A stretch of 64,000 nt of DNA from assembly GCA_029465975.1 (NCBI GenBank), contig CM055742.1, forward strand, positions 3,992,365 through 4,056,364, read 5' to 3'. The position numbers and the translations under genes are program-made. Source of the DNA: Dallia pectoralis. Its lineage: Eukaryota; Chordata; Actinopteri; Esociformes; Umbridae. Of the stretch, positions 48,961 to 63,200 are shown in pieces (position 1 is the first letter of the stretch; the number at the start of each line of letters is the position of its first letter). The notes below the pieces were generated by a model. That model made no database searches and was not told the DNA's origin. It worked only from the letters and a program-made list of their open reading frames with translations.

Positions 48961-51900
48961 ATACCGTGATTCTTCACACAAACATAAGTAGGAATTATCG
49001 TGAAAGTAAATATATATGCAGCCTGTGTGTACTTACTACACTTTTTTAGGAACACACTAGGGTAGATGTCGTCCCCGCCTTGTCCACTCCTCTTACCCCT
49101 TGCTTCCTTCCTTCCTTGCCCAGTTTTCCTATTTTCCCCTTACTGAGATACAGACGAGGTGACGAACACACACACACTCTCACACACACACAATGGAGGG
49201 GTGTATGAGGGCGGTGAATAGTTACCGTAATTAACATTTGCACAATTGCACAACGAAACACCTGAATGCTTGGTAATGTATAGTAAAATATGGAAATGCA
49301 AGTCATATTTAATACATAAAAACATTAAAATAGAAGTTGTAAAAATAACATTGAAGGATATGAGAACCTTCTCACATTGAAAATGTACAGTTTTCAAAAA
49401 TGTGGACTGTTAGTAGTACAGTACGGGGATAAGCAGTTTTGTTTAATAACACAGGGGGATATACATTGTTTAAAAGGGCACGGTTTCCGGTTTGGATGTG
49501 AAACGTTTACAAATAAAACTATTTTTTTCATCATATTCATTATAATGACTATATCTAAAATAGTAACGGCTGAGATCAAAATAAATGAAATACATTTTTT
49601 TCTATTCAAAATAACTTTAGGTCTGTGTGTGACTCCCTGATTTTGGTTAGTGTTGAAGCCTGGTCTTCCTCTTTAATTATATCGTGTAAGTAAGGTAAGG
49701 TACTCTCACCTTCAGAAACGGACAGACCGAGGTGACGCCCATGTACTGCTATTCGGCTGTCTGCAGACCTCTACTGGCAGAAAGGCAAAACTGCACAAAG
49801 ACTTTTGTTTACATTTGGTCATAGCTTTTTCTGTTCTTTTATGACTCATGTAGGACTGAGAGAACACAAGAGTGAGAGAACATACGACTGATGCAATGTA
49901 CGGCTGAGGTAACACAAGGTTGAGAGAAGAAAGGGTCGAGAGAACATAGGACAGAGGGAACAAACGACTGATGTAAAACAAGTCTCGGGGAACACAGGGC
50001 TGAGGAAATAGAATATAATCACAGCGACGCCTGTGATGCTGCCGGGGGGTTATTTTGGTGTGTCATATTTTGGTCCTGATCTGAACATCTCTTACTTTTT
50101 CCAAAAAGACCCAGGGCATAACTGCAAAATAAGTTTGAGAGTGGTGTGAGTGGATGGTGTGGTAGGACAACCTAAGGAAACACCACAACTAATCCCACGG
50201 AGCTACTCCATCCATCCATCCTAGAAGCCACAAAGTCCAATAAGAGAAAACTGGAAGTCAACCAGAAAGGAATCAGCAGACGCGAAAATCCAAGAGCATG
50301 TTGGGATTCAAGTTTGACACTGGTCCTTTGGTTGGTTAAGAACATGTGACAAATTGAGGTGTGTAGGTGGATTTTTTTCACTTCAGGTCATAACAGAGAC
50401 ACACCTCCAGAACAGAGGCACCAAAGTGTCTGTAATCGTCCACCTAAGACGCTTGTGGGAAGTCACAACATCAGCTGCTCCAGAGTTATACCGCGTCACT
50501 GATTCAGGATCAGAGTGCCCTCGGCTCAGTCTGGCGTCAGCCTTTAAACCACAACATCAACAAGACTGACAGACGTCTGATAATGAAAGTTAAACAGGCC
50601 AAAGGTAATATCAACTGGCCGTAAGGCTGCATTCAAGACAAACAGGAGCTCACTAATGCAGCCCTGTTGACAGTTTTAAAATCTCTACCTAGTTAAAAAA
50701 TAATGTTTTGTTATATCATGTTTATAATATGATATCAACAAAAGTAAACACATAAAGATAATGTATCAAATAATATTCTAATACAGTGACTCTGACCTAT
50801 TTGTGTTATCCACATGCAGTTTCTTTATGGTCAACCTGTTCCAACAGTCATAGTGTTCTACGCAGGGTTTTTCGGCTCCTCTGCCACCAGTAACGGAGGA
50901 CCCTATAAATAAATAAAATGTTCCTGTCTGCTGTTGTAGTCTGTCTCCATAAAACGTCTCAGAGGACGATTGCTGCTTGAGCATCTGTCAATATTACTGT
51001 TATCATTATTATATATTATCTAAGACCTTGGTGAGGAATGTTCCTCAATCCAGAACAGGGTCACTGGGAGTCAGAACCTAGACTAATACAAGTGTATTGT
51101 CTCTAGAGGAAGCTTTTCACAGCCACTAACGAGTTGTCTCCTCTTAATTCAGCCAATTAGCCTGCATGGCTAATTCCATTGTTACCCAATCAAGCTTTCC
51201 TCAGTTGAAAACACAACGAGGGGTTTATAAGTTGGGATTCATTTAAATCTACATGCTCTCCTTCCCAGGTGCTGTATGAAAGAGGGATCTCCCTCCACTC
51301 CTTTTTTGGTCTTGTCTTCCGAAACTATGTTTCTCACGGCCAAGACCCACATATCCTACTCACTGTCCAATCGATACACTTACTGGTCAGAATAAATGCC
51401 ACTCCCGCAAAGCGCCACTGCATGCGTCCCACAAATGTGCAGTCACCATGGCAACCAACCCCTGCGTCCCCCAAATGTGCAGTCACCATGGCAACCACTG
51501 TGGAAGCCTAAATGTGTCTAATTCAGCTTCTTTATGGCGAGGGCGAGGTGTGGCGATCGACAGAGGATCAGAGTAATGAGAGGGGAGAGGGGGTGGGAGG
51601 AGTGAAAAAGGCACAGCCATGTATCTAAATGTTTACAGAGAGGAACAAGGTAGAGAGTGCCCTGTTCCAGTTACAGGACAGAACTGGCCCTTCTAAATCT
51701 GACCACAATGAGGCAGGTGAGAAACCTGGCCAGCACAACCAATCAAATCATGTTTCTATTTGAGTGAAAGGGCAACACCCAATCTCTGTCTTTCCTTGCT
51801 GCTCCCGCCACCCCGCCCAATCCTTATTACCAACACCTCAGTAAGGAAAGTAGCTATTGGCTGTCCTTAAAATAGCTAGAAGTCACTAGATGACATCATC

Positions 51901-53340
51901 GCATAATTTGCATAACTTCGTCTTTGCATTCAATTGTGATGGATACTGTATCCGAGAGGAATAACGTTGTGGGAGAGACAAAAAGTGAGCAAGAAACACC
52001 CTAAATATGTTCAGAACTACAAATTAACTCAGTCAAATCAGTTTGACATTTCAATACATGTTGTCAATTGCATGAATAATAGCTGGCAGCGGTAAAGTTG
52101 GGCCAAATTGGGCCCTTGCTAATAATGGTGACTTGAGTGGCAACTGGCAACTGGCAACTAAGGCATGTTTGACCAGCAATCAGGACCAATCACACAACAG
52201 TGTTCAGAGCTCATGAGTGAATTTTTATTCACCAATCCCTCTCCTGTCAGATTTCACTCTCTCCAACGTTGTGCCACACACTCTGCCAGTTTAGCCATCA
52301 GGACATGTCATAATCCATAATTGCGTAACATGGCTTTGACCCATGGCAATTGAACCCTGATTAGAAAAAGCAATTTGCATCAATTACTGACTATTGTCTT
52401 TGCCAGTCATTTCAGGAACACTTCAGGTCAAAATTTGGGTAAAAAAGAACATATTTCTCTTGAACCGTTTCTCCGATTAAAAAAAATATATTTAAACTTT
52501 CTGCATAACTGAAAAGAGATATCATAAATTGAGTTATTTTACTTCTGCGTTGAGCCGGTTGGGCTTGGGCCAAATTTGACCTTTATTCATGCTTAAAGTG
52601 CAAAATTATTACAAAACAAAATGGCAATTCAGCACTTTACCAGGTTGGGACATGTTAGTATGATTAGCATGATAGCTGTAGTTCATGAAGCGTTCCAGCT
52701 AACCAGTCATTTTGACACATACGCCACAAGGTAATGCTATGGCCCACGCAAAGTCTGCATGATTTCCCAGGAGTCAAGTCATGGTTACACTTTTATGCAT
52801 ATTGACTAGTTAAAACTTTACAGTTGCGCCATCTTAAAATTATTGTGTAGTAAGTCCCTCATGTGTGATAAGGCTTTGGCGAATTACTTAGTTTGCACAT
52901 ATTTCTCCTGGCGACTTGTGTGATTTTGCACATACCGGTAGATAAAACAGGCCACAAAACTCCCACACATCAAATGGCCCATGTACGGCCCTAGGTGGCG
53001 CTACAATCCATGGCCAAAGTCAATTGGTTGGTCATGATGTATTGTCTTGTACAGTCAAAAGTTGACTTGAAACCTGGATTGGCGTGTTTAAATGGATGTC
53101 TTTTTAGGAGGAATCCGCCCATCGCTGCCTGCAGCTATATCTTCTAAACGGGGTCGTGTTGCCTCAAGTATTACGGTAATCTACACTTGCACTTACGGTA
53201 AATTGAATGAGGCGTCACGTGACTTTGTTGTTGGCCGAAGGCACAGGATTTTGGTGTTTGGGTGTCTTTCTCTCGGGGACTGTGTATACGGAGAGTGCAT
53301 TGGTTTTCTTTGAAAATAACATAGTTGTGTTGTAGTACCA
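48961..53340. other. Intergenic region between ctnnd1 and the zinc-finger gene
   Basis: About 4.4 kb with no recognised gene or RNA. A degenerate 24-bp-like repeat (GAGAGAACACAAGAG, GAGGTAACACAAGGT, GAGGGAACAAACGAC) runs from 49845 to 50005. The GCGTCCCNCAAATGTGCAG motif is duplicated near 51423 and 51462. The two flanking genes are divergent. Confidence 0.6.
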
Positions 53341-53357
53341 GTAGCAAAATCGACACC

Positions 53358-55119
53358 ATGTTGGAGCCGGTGATATTTCAGACGCAGCTGACGTCCATAA
53401 TGGAAGTCCTGTCCACCGCGGCGGTAGCGGAGATCACAAAACTAGTGGACGAGTACGCGGCGTTTCTACGCGCCGAACTGTCGCAGAAAAAACACGATAA
53501 CGAAATCCTGATGAGCAAACTTAAAATAGTGGAAAACCCGCACCGGACAACGGCGATTGAAGACCGTGCGGGGGATCATTATGTTGACCGGCGCAAAGGA
53601 CAACAGAATGGCGCTTCAGCCAGCAGCAGATCCTATGCCGGGGGGTCCATACTACGGCACCAGGCGCCCGGTATGTTTATGCATTATGCGTTTGTGCACT
53701 TAAATGCATGCTATTTAAAACGCGTTGAAAAATGAATGAATACGTTTCTTTCCTGCAGCGGCTAGGAAGGAACGAGAACCGGACACCGTGTTTCCGCAGA
53801 CGGGGTGCTGCAGAGATTCTGGAGATGCATCCCGGGCAGACATTACTAGCAGGGTAGGTCACTAGGTAGGTTGTGGCCTATACAGTCTACAAATTGCCAT
53901 ACGATTTCCTTTATTTGTAGTAGAATTTAAAGGTGCATTTGATTGCTCTTACGTGGTTAACATTGCATGTGCAGTACATATATAGTAGAGGAAAAATAAC
54001 GAATTACTGGAGAATACCTAAACTGTAACAGAATGTCAATCAGGGACATATAACTCTTGAACACGTACAATGTATTGATGATCACGTCATTGCTTTATTT
54101 TTGTCTGTGCCATTCACAGGTCACTCTAATAGACAGGATCACTATACCGGTGACTATTAAACAGGAGAGACTGGAAGAAGATGAAACCCCAGGAAATAAT
54201 GCAGATCATAATGGACAGAGAATAATCAGTGAGTATATATAAAGAGAGATGTTGATGATTACATTTCCTACGTTCAGGACCTTACATTTCCTGTTTGGTA
54301 ACCTCCACAATCTCTTCTCCATTTAATATGTAAGGTCCTGAACATACTACCGTCTGTCTAGTCGCTGGGCAACAGCATCCTGCTGTTCAGGCTGGTTTTA
54401 AGGAGGACTGGGAGTTCCGGAACCTACCATCAGAGGGTTTAAATGAGCTCATTGACTCTACGGAACACCAGGTAGGACTGGGTCATGGAGTTCTAGAACA
54501 CAGTGTGGAACAGGAGCATAACATTTTGGAACATATTGGAGGCAGTTCGCACTGTCTGGGCCAGAATCAGTCTAGAGGGGTCTTGCCTCGCCTTAAGACA
54601 GAGCCGGAGAGTCCAGGCCCTAACCCACCTACAGGAGTAGAACCAGGCCCGGAGGTCAACCAGGAGGATCCGAGTATAACGTACCCGGAGTATGTAGGCC
54701 TGGGTTTTGGCAGCTACACAGACTCACCATGTACATTCTTCACCTACTCGCCAGCGAACCAACAACACACTTCCCCCTCGACGACGAGCACAAGCGCTTT
54801 CGCCTCTCCACTGGGACAACACGTCGACCCTGTGAAAAGATCCCGAGCCCCCCTCAGTAAGGACAAAGAGGAGAGGTTTGTATGCAAACACTGTGGTAAG
54901 GGTTTCCCCTATGGCAGCTACCTGAGGCGACACACCCTCACTCACACAGGGGAGAGGTCACATCACTGCTCCGTGTGTGGGCGGAGCTTCATCAGGCTGA
55001 GCCACCTTCGACGGCACGAGCTGCTTCACTCGGGCGTTCGACCTTTCACCTGCACGCTTTGCGGACGCCATTTTTCCCGCGGCGCCAACCTCCGCGCGCA
55101 CTTTAAGACACACATGTGA
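53358..55119 (+). CDS. C2H2 zinc-finger protein with three C-terminal fingers
   Basis: Four coding exons, 53358-53670, 53759-53853, 54120-54228 and 54362-55119 (stop TGA), in phase, 424 aa. The N-terminus (FQTQLTSIMEVLSTAAVAEI, KLVDEYAAFLRAEL) is a helical segment found at the head of many teleost zinc-finger proteins. A SUMO-acceptor-like IKQE lies at residues 149-152. Three C2H2 fingers occupy about residues 345-424: CKHCGKGF...HTLTH, CSVCGRSF...HELLH and CTLCGRHF...HFKTH, with TGE/SGV linkers. It is probably a nuclear DNA-binding regulator; the target is unknown. Exon 4 uses the TCTAG acceptor at 54361, because the nearby CAACAG would give an early stop. CpG-rich first exon. The family is large and lineage-specific, so I give no symbol. 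Confidence 0.88.
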
Positions 55120-57272
55120 CGGAAGTTTGTGATGGCCTAATGTTTTTACAAATAATCGTTAAATTGTACACGTGCATATAGAGACACTGTTTAGTTTAGT
55201 TTTTATTGTACACAAATACATTAAAATGGAGATGGAATGAGATGGGTGTTTTTTTCCTCAACATCTGAAAGCACAAGCACCCAAAAATGAGGACTGAAAA
55301 ATATATGACTGCCACAAGCCAAGTGACATGTACAAGAATTTGTGATTTTTTTTTTACTCCAGTATTGTTAAAAGATCTGTCAACTTTTGTGCAAAAATAC
55401 TGGAAAGTGGGAAATAATATTCCATGTGTCTTCCAGTGCCAAGTACTTCTATTTTGCCTCGTAACACTGTGGACCAGGTTAACGTGTTAAAATGCATGAT
55501 GGAGCCTCAGCAGATTAGAGTGTAATCTAGGTTGGAAGGAGCAAATGCAGGGTTGCTATAGTAGTATCAGGTCAAAGGGCAGTACTTGATGCTATAAATT
55601 TACTTAATTTACATTAGCAAAATAAACACTGCTCTCTTGGACGTTTTTTGTAAATGCTTTATATTCAGGAATGGTAAATTACACAGAGAGTGTAATTACT
55701 TTTTCTTGGTCTATGTATTCAAGCTTTTGCTGGAGGCACAGAAGGAGAAGTGTCTCTCCAGGCACGGGTCCAATCCTAATCCCAGCTGTTGATCAGATTA
55801 GGCTGAGAGATATTCGTCATCAGGGCTCAGACTATTTCGAAAAAGGTGGAATAGTCTTTGGTCCATAATCAATAGCATAAGACATCAGCTGCATTGGCAG
55901 ATTGTACAAAAAACAGGGCATTTAAAAATGCAGTGTTTTGTAAAACGCGGTATGGTGGAGATAAAGGCTTTCATTAAAAAAAATATTCTTAGCATACATA
56001 TTTATTGCTGTGAAATTATATTTTGAGTTTGTATTGGCACAAATAAAAAAAGTCTGTTTTGGGCAACATGGATTTCGATTCTGCCACGACGTTCACCCAG
56101 CCTAGTTGAAAATAGAAATCTACTGGTCCAACTACGCAAACGCGTATAGGGCGTTATTTTTACCTCGTATACGATTACGAAGCTGCGAGCCGCCCATATG
56201 GAAGACGAGTGTGTGCAGATATGCTGCAAATCAACTACGCAATGCTTTCAAATGCTTGAAATCCGACGCATGAACTATAGGTACGTTTTAATATATAGAT
56301 ATATGCACGTTAATCGTAGCATATGAGTCTGAGATTACTATGCCTATCCAATAGCGCATGATTGGCCTTTTGCCAGTGGAATAATAACTAACAAAGTTTT
56401 CAGACCATGCATGCTATACCATAGACATAACCTACAACATGCCATATCGATACCACATGTATGACCTATGTCCATTAACGGCTCCGATTTGAATATTGTG
56501 AGCAAAAGAAGATCGCATGGCAGATTAGTCTAAAGCCCATAGATGGGGCTTTCTGTTTTTCCTAATAGAGCAAGTGCCAGTGTCTCTTGTTTTTGCACTG
56601 TTGTATGTTATATTTATTCTGTTTATTTGTTCGATGTTCTCGACTTAGGCCCAGCCTATTAGTATTTATTTGAGTATTAATATACAAATTCCATCTGTTG
56701 TTTTTATTGGTATTTCTGTTTAGGAGAAATTTGGAAAATTCGCACAAGGCACATTATGAAATAAAGTAAATGTCTGAGACATGGGGAAATACACGCATAA
56801 CGAAAGAAGAAGTGACAGACAATAAAGGAAGGAAGTGGAAGAAAAAACGTTTTTATACAAATGTCAGCTTACAGGGCAGGCTTTAAAATGCCCCAGTCCT
56901 TTTGATTAACTTTCACAGTCGGTCCGTATATTATTATTATTAATTTGGGAACTAAGAGTAGTTAATTAACACGTTTCTGTATTAAACGTGTAGTCGAATC
57001 GAATGAAACATTATCAGCTTTTACCAGACATGTTTTTTTGCGCCGATAAAGCTAATCTTTAGTCTAGAGACGGAAAGGGAGAGAGGGAGTAAATGCCCAA
57101 AAACTAGACTGATAGAAAAAGGTACTTCATAGTGCCTATCATTACCCCACCCGCATTAATAAGGCAAAAACAATATTTTGTTTAACTGCTAAAAAACAAA
57201 CAAAGTATCCAGCAATCCATCCAGTAAGTCAGTCAGGGAAGCAATCAACCAGCAGTGGGGTGCTGGTTGATA
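55120..57272. other. 3' UTR of the zinc-finger gene and slc43a3 upstream region
   Basis: Plus-strand poly(A)-type motifs include AATAAA at about 55620. AT-rich and without coding frames I trust. The slc43a3 promoter should lie in 56.8-57.27 kb; no clear TATA box. Confidence 0.45.
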
Positions 57273-60200
57273 ATGCTCGGATGTGATGGGGGCGGAGACG
57301 GTCTGCGGCTGCGCTACAGACTGACCCTGGTCACCGGGCTCGTGGAGTGCCTGTGTTTCGCCGGGGTGGTCTTCGGCTGGGCGTCGCTCGTATTCGTCCT
57401 GAAAACCGATCAGTACTTCACTGACCTCTGCGTCAATGCCACGACCGGGATCAACAACACTGTGCACACAGGTGAGAAACTCTCACTATAGTACCATTTA
57501 GTGTGACGTATGAGCAGAATTTAATGCAGCATGGCTCAAAAACGAATACAGTTGAAATGCATGGCCTGATTGAACTCGCAGGGGTGTCGAACCGGTTCCG
57601 CAGAGATCCTAGTGTATGCAGGTGTGTGGGTTTTTCCTTCCTTTCCCAGTTCAGACCTAAACAACCAGGTGAGGGTATAACCTAACCAATTAGTGACCTA
57701 ATAAATAAACCATGTGCAAGGTGAGAGCAGAAACCTGTAGACACTCAGCCCTCCATGGAACCGGTCTGACACCTGTGGACTAGACGGTGGTAATAAACAG
57801 CGTCTCTCCCTCTCACACTATCTCGTCCTGAACACTGCGTTCCCTCCCTCCCCTTCAGTCACAGATTGTAGTGGACAGGATGAACAGTTCTCACTGGTCT
57901 TCACCGTGGCCTCCTTCATGAACAACTTCCTCACTCTACCGAACGGATACATCTTCGATCGCTTCGGCACCTTGACAACGAGGATTCTGGCAATGTTGGT
58001 CTTTTTAATCAGCCCGAGATATCATCCCCAGCAGGGTTTATGTAAACTGAACTGAGGTCAATGTATAGCAATTGTTTAAACATTGTGTATTTACTATAGA
58101 CCTTGACATTGTTCAGAACTTAGAGAGGTAAAATGGCTGACCTAGGTTAGGAGAGAAGAGGGCTATGAAAAAAGGGGTTAATTTCTGGTTCATACAATCA
58201 TTGTTTTTGTAGATTGTACAAGCATATTGTAATTTTATTACTGCATGTTTACATATGTCAATTGTTTTGAGCAGCAGACCGAGAGAGGTGCTTTTAAATA
58301 ATGTCTACTGATAAATGTGTTCCTAGCCTAAATTTAACTTGACAGCCTGTGTCATTTCTAACTATTCCTTCATCTCTTTGCTATATTTTTCTCCCAGATG
58401 CCTGTATACCACTGGTACTCTGCTGGTTGCCTTCTCCAGCGCAGGTAAACTAATTATGTACCAGATTAAATTAGTATTTACATTCGAGTCATTGAGAGGC
58501 GGATGCCCTTATGCAGTAACATACACTGGATACACGCATACACAAGGTTTTACTTCATGGTACCATGTATGGAGTGTATCAAATATGAACCAGTCGATCT
58601 GTTTACAGGTTAAACGCTGATTGGCTGAATGCTGTGATAATTAATGCAAAAGACGGTGTGGTATATGTCCAGTATACCACTGTTACGAGATTTTCTTTGG
58701 CACAACCATTACATAAAGTACAAAGAATGCTGTTTATGTAACGGCGCTGTGTACCCGTTAATAATAGCAACGTGGCCCACCAGAAGTCCGTGGTGCATGG
58801 TCTAGCCCCGTCACGCCTTATCGCTTAATTATTCAGAGCTTGATATTTGTGTATTAGATCATTGGACAAAAAACGTATAGTGATTGATAGCAGTGGGAGG
58901 AGTCGGGCGAAACTGGAAAAAAACGAGGACCATGTAGTTCGCCAACCATCCCCGTTGTTCTCTTCACATCACCAGCCATGTCCGTGATGCTGTTCCCAGC
59001 CTTGTCCTTGATCGCCGTGGGAGGAATACTCTTCCTCATCACAAACATGCAGGTAGAGCATGACACATCCGTGTCGACTCGATCACATACTGTACACGCT
59101 ACATGCTACGCGGTGTTCCTTCCGTCTGTGGGCCGCATATGTAAACAGAATGATTTGTCTTGATGTCTTCCTAGGGTCCACATAGAACCGGGAAACCGTT
59201 GTATACTAGAACCGTCACACAGACCTTCAATCTGAATGAAATACGATCAAAAACAATGTCTAGATTGTGTCTGTGTGTGTTAGAGTGTGTGTTAGGAGAT
59301 GCATTAGTGTGTGTTAGAGTGTGTGTTAGGAGCTGTGTTAGTGTGTGTTAGGAGCTGTGTTAGTGTGTGTTAGGAGATGTGTTAGAGTGTGTGTTAGGAG
59401 ATGTGTTAGAGTGTGTGTTAGGAGATGCATTAGTGTGTGTTAGAGTGTGTGTTAGGAGATGTGTTAGAGTGTGTGTTAGGAGATGCATTAGTGTGTGTTA
59501 GAGTGTGTGTTAGGAGATGTGTTAGTGTGTGTGTTAGTGTGTGTTAGAGTGTGTGTTAGGAGCTGTGTTAGTGTGTGTAAGGAGCTGTGTTAGTGTGTGT
59601 TAGAGTGTGTGTAAGGAGCTGTGTGAGTGTGTGTTAGGAGCTGCATTAGTGTGTGTTAGAGTGTGTGTTAGGAGCTGTGTTAGTGTGTGTTAGGAGATGT
59701 GTTAGAGTGTGTGTTAGGAGATGTGTTAGTGTGTGTGTTAGGAGCTGTGTTAGTGTGTGTGTTAGGAGCTGTGTTAGTGTGTGTTAGAGTGTGTGTTAGG
59801 AGCTGTGTTAGTGTGTGTAAGGAGCTGTGTTAGTGTGTGTTAGAGTGTGTGTAAGGAGCTGTGTGAGTGTGTGTTAGAGTGTGTGTAAGGAGCTGTGTGA
59901 GTGTGTGTTAGAGTGTGTGTAAGGAGCTGTGTGAGTGTGTGTTAGTGTGTGTGTTAGGAGCTGTGTTAGTGTGTGTAAGGAGCTGTGTTAGTGTGTGTAA
60001 GGAGCTGTGTGAGTGTGTGTAAGGAGCTGTGTGAGTGTGTGTTAGGAGCTGCATTAGTGTGTGTTAGAGTGTGTGTTAGATTCCGATGAATCTCCCCACA
60101 TTCTTGGTAGAAACAATGTTTCCTACACAGCTCTGTGTTTGTGTCTGACAGATGAGTGAGGCCACCGATCTTTTCCAATCAGAGATCCAACATCCAAGTT

Positions 60201-63200
60201 GTCTGTTTGAGTCTAATCTCACGCTGGACACAGTCCCTTCATAACTGGAGTCATGTGATCTCCCACTCTCCGTTCCGATAGGTCGGGAATCTTTTTGGTT
60301 CCCGCCGTTCAACAATCATTACCCTCTACAACGGCGCCTTTGACTCCTCCTCAGCGGTCTTCCTCATATTAAAGGTAAGATCTGCTGCTGCGATCGCTGT
60401 CTTCGCTGGCCTTGTGCTGGCTCGGGCTCAGGGGTGCTCAATCCACCACAAGGAGTCGCTAGTGAGCGCCACGGCATGGTACCAAGGTTCTGTTTGTGAT
60501 ATTACATTACATTTTGTTATGTTCCATATTTGTTTGCACTGGGCTCCACATGACCCATGGGCAAATACGCAATATGGAGTATTTAATCCCCGGTCTCGCA
60601 GGGACACGGCAAACTGACTCCACCTGTTCACGGTTTCTGCAGCCTGCCTATTGAATGTTTTAAAAATGCAAATATCCTGTTTTAAAGGCGTGGGTTTTCT
60701 ATACATTTTCGATATATTTCTCTATGTACAAATCTAGTCTCCATGAGCGGAGATCAGCACAGCAGCTCCTCGGTGACAACCAAAACACTCTCATCACACA
60801 GTGCGTTTGCATCATCCATCTCCCATCAATCACTGCTCCATTTCAGGTGCTCTATGAAGGCGGACTCTCCCTACGCGTCTCCTTCCTCATTCTCTCCGTA
60901 TGCAGCGTCATTCATCTCCTCAGGACCTTCTTCCTACTGCCCACCACCCACATCCCCTACCCACTCCCTGAGGGCTTCACCTACGGGTGAGAACTACAAC
61001 TCCCATTCAATAGTATGAGTCTGACCAGACCCCATAAGAGGCCTATAGTTCTTTCCCGGAACGATTACTTAAGCAGAAAAAAAACATTTACGCATTATGT
61101 TATTGTGTTTTTGGACCCTGACTCTGATGTAAGAGTAGGACCCATGAAAATAACATGTTATTGTGTTTTTGGACCTTGACTCTGATGTAAGAGTAGGACC
61201 CATGAAAATAACATGTTATTGTGTTTTTGGACCCTGACTCTGATGTAAGAGTAGGACCCATGAAAATAACATGTTATTGTGTTTTTGGACCCTGACTCTG
61301 ATGTAAGAGTAGGACCCATGAAAATAACATGTTATTGTGTTTTTGGACCCTGACTCTGATGTAAGAGTAGGACCCATGAAAATAACATGTTATTGTGTTT
61401 TTGGACCCTGACTCTGATGTAAGAGTAGGACCCATGAAAATAACATGTTATTGTGTTTTTGGACCCTGTCTCTTCCATTTAAGAAGAGTGAGTTTGAGAA
61501 AGTCAAACAGCTACAATGTAGAGCAGTTTGAGAAGATGCAGGAGGTGGAGATGACTACAAAGACAGAGGAGGGGGAAGAGGCAGAGGGCATGGCACTTAA
61601 ACCTGCGGACGAGGACCCATCAGGAGACTCAGAAAAAGGTGTGGTCTTGCCAACAACAATCTTTTAGAGTGCTTTGGCAGTGGCAGGTTTTATAATGGAT
61701 TTTGATGACGGCTATGCGTTCTTTCCTTTCTCCCCCCCCACCCACCCACCACACACGGACGAACAGAACCTGTAGCCAGTTTCAGGAGCTGTGTCCAGTC
61801 ACGGTTCTTCTTCTTGCACCTGGTGTGGCTGTCAGTGATGCAGCTGAGGCATTACCTCTTTATCGGAACCCTGAACCCCATGTTGAACCGACTGGCTGAG
61901 AATGACCCAGACCTGGGTAAACACACACACACACACATCTAGACACAGACACACACAGCTAGACACAGACACATCTACACACACACATCTAGACACAGAC
62001 ACACACATCTAAATACACACACATCTAGACACAGACACATCTACACACACACACACATCTAGACACAGAAACTTCTAGACAAAGACACACACAAACAGCT
62101 AGACACAGACAACAACACACACACACACACACATCTAGACACATACATCTACACACACACAAACATCTAGACACACACACACACACACATCTAGACACAT
62201 ACATCTACACACACACACACATCTAGACACAGACACACATCTAGACACAACACACACACACACACACATCTAGGCACAGACCCACAGAACCCTCCACTGA
62301 ATTAACCCTAATAGTTTGTTTGTCTGTTTCTCTCAGTAAGTCAGTACACCAATGCGTTTGCCTTCACCCAGCTGTGTGGGGTCCTCTGTGCTCCCTGGAA
62401 CGGCCTAATTATGGACAGGCACAAGGGAAAGCCTCTGGCACCAGGTGGGTCACGCCTCATATTTATATCAACAAAACAAAGTAGCCAGATTATCGCAACA
62501 TGAAAATTATGCAGCTTTAGTCCATTCTCCCGTTCCGAGCCAAATGAGTGCTGTTCTCCCGACGTACCCCCTCCCCTCCCGCAGGAGAAACAGATAAGGA
62601 GGCGGACCTTCGCTCCTGTTGGCTCTCCCTCTTGCTGACCTCCTTCCAGTGCCTGCTGTTCTCCATCAGTGCGTCAGTTCCTCTCCTCCCTCTCCAGTAC
62701 GTCACATTCATCCTGCAGGTCCTCAACCGCTCCTTCCTCTACGGAGGCAACGCCGCCTTCCTCAGCATCGCGTAAGTAACAGAAGGGGCGGAGCTAGGTG
62801 ACGTGGGGGGAGGGGTTCAGGGACCAAAATTCAACAGAGAACGATTATAGTTTCAATTGGGAAATAAAAATTCCAACGCTTAATGTTTTAAGGAGAGCAA
62901 TGCTAGCCTCCTCCCAGTTTAACGTCTCTCGTTTGCGTCTCTGGCAGTTTTCCTGGGGTCCATTTTGGCAAGCTGTATGGGCTGGTGATGTCTCTGTCCG
63001 CTCTGGTGTCCCTACTGCAGTACCCCTGTTTCGCCCTGGTCAAAGGATCCCTGGGCGGGGACCCATATTATGTGAGTGATGGTGTGAATACCTGGGACCT
63101 GTAGATGTACTTACCTGGTTGCCATTGAGACGTCACAGGGTTGGCAACATAGCTTACACAATACCAGATAACGATTAGGCTCTTTTAAATGACAGGAGTA

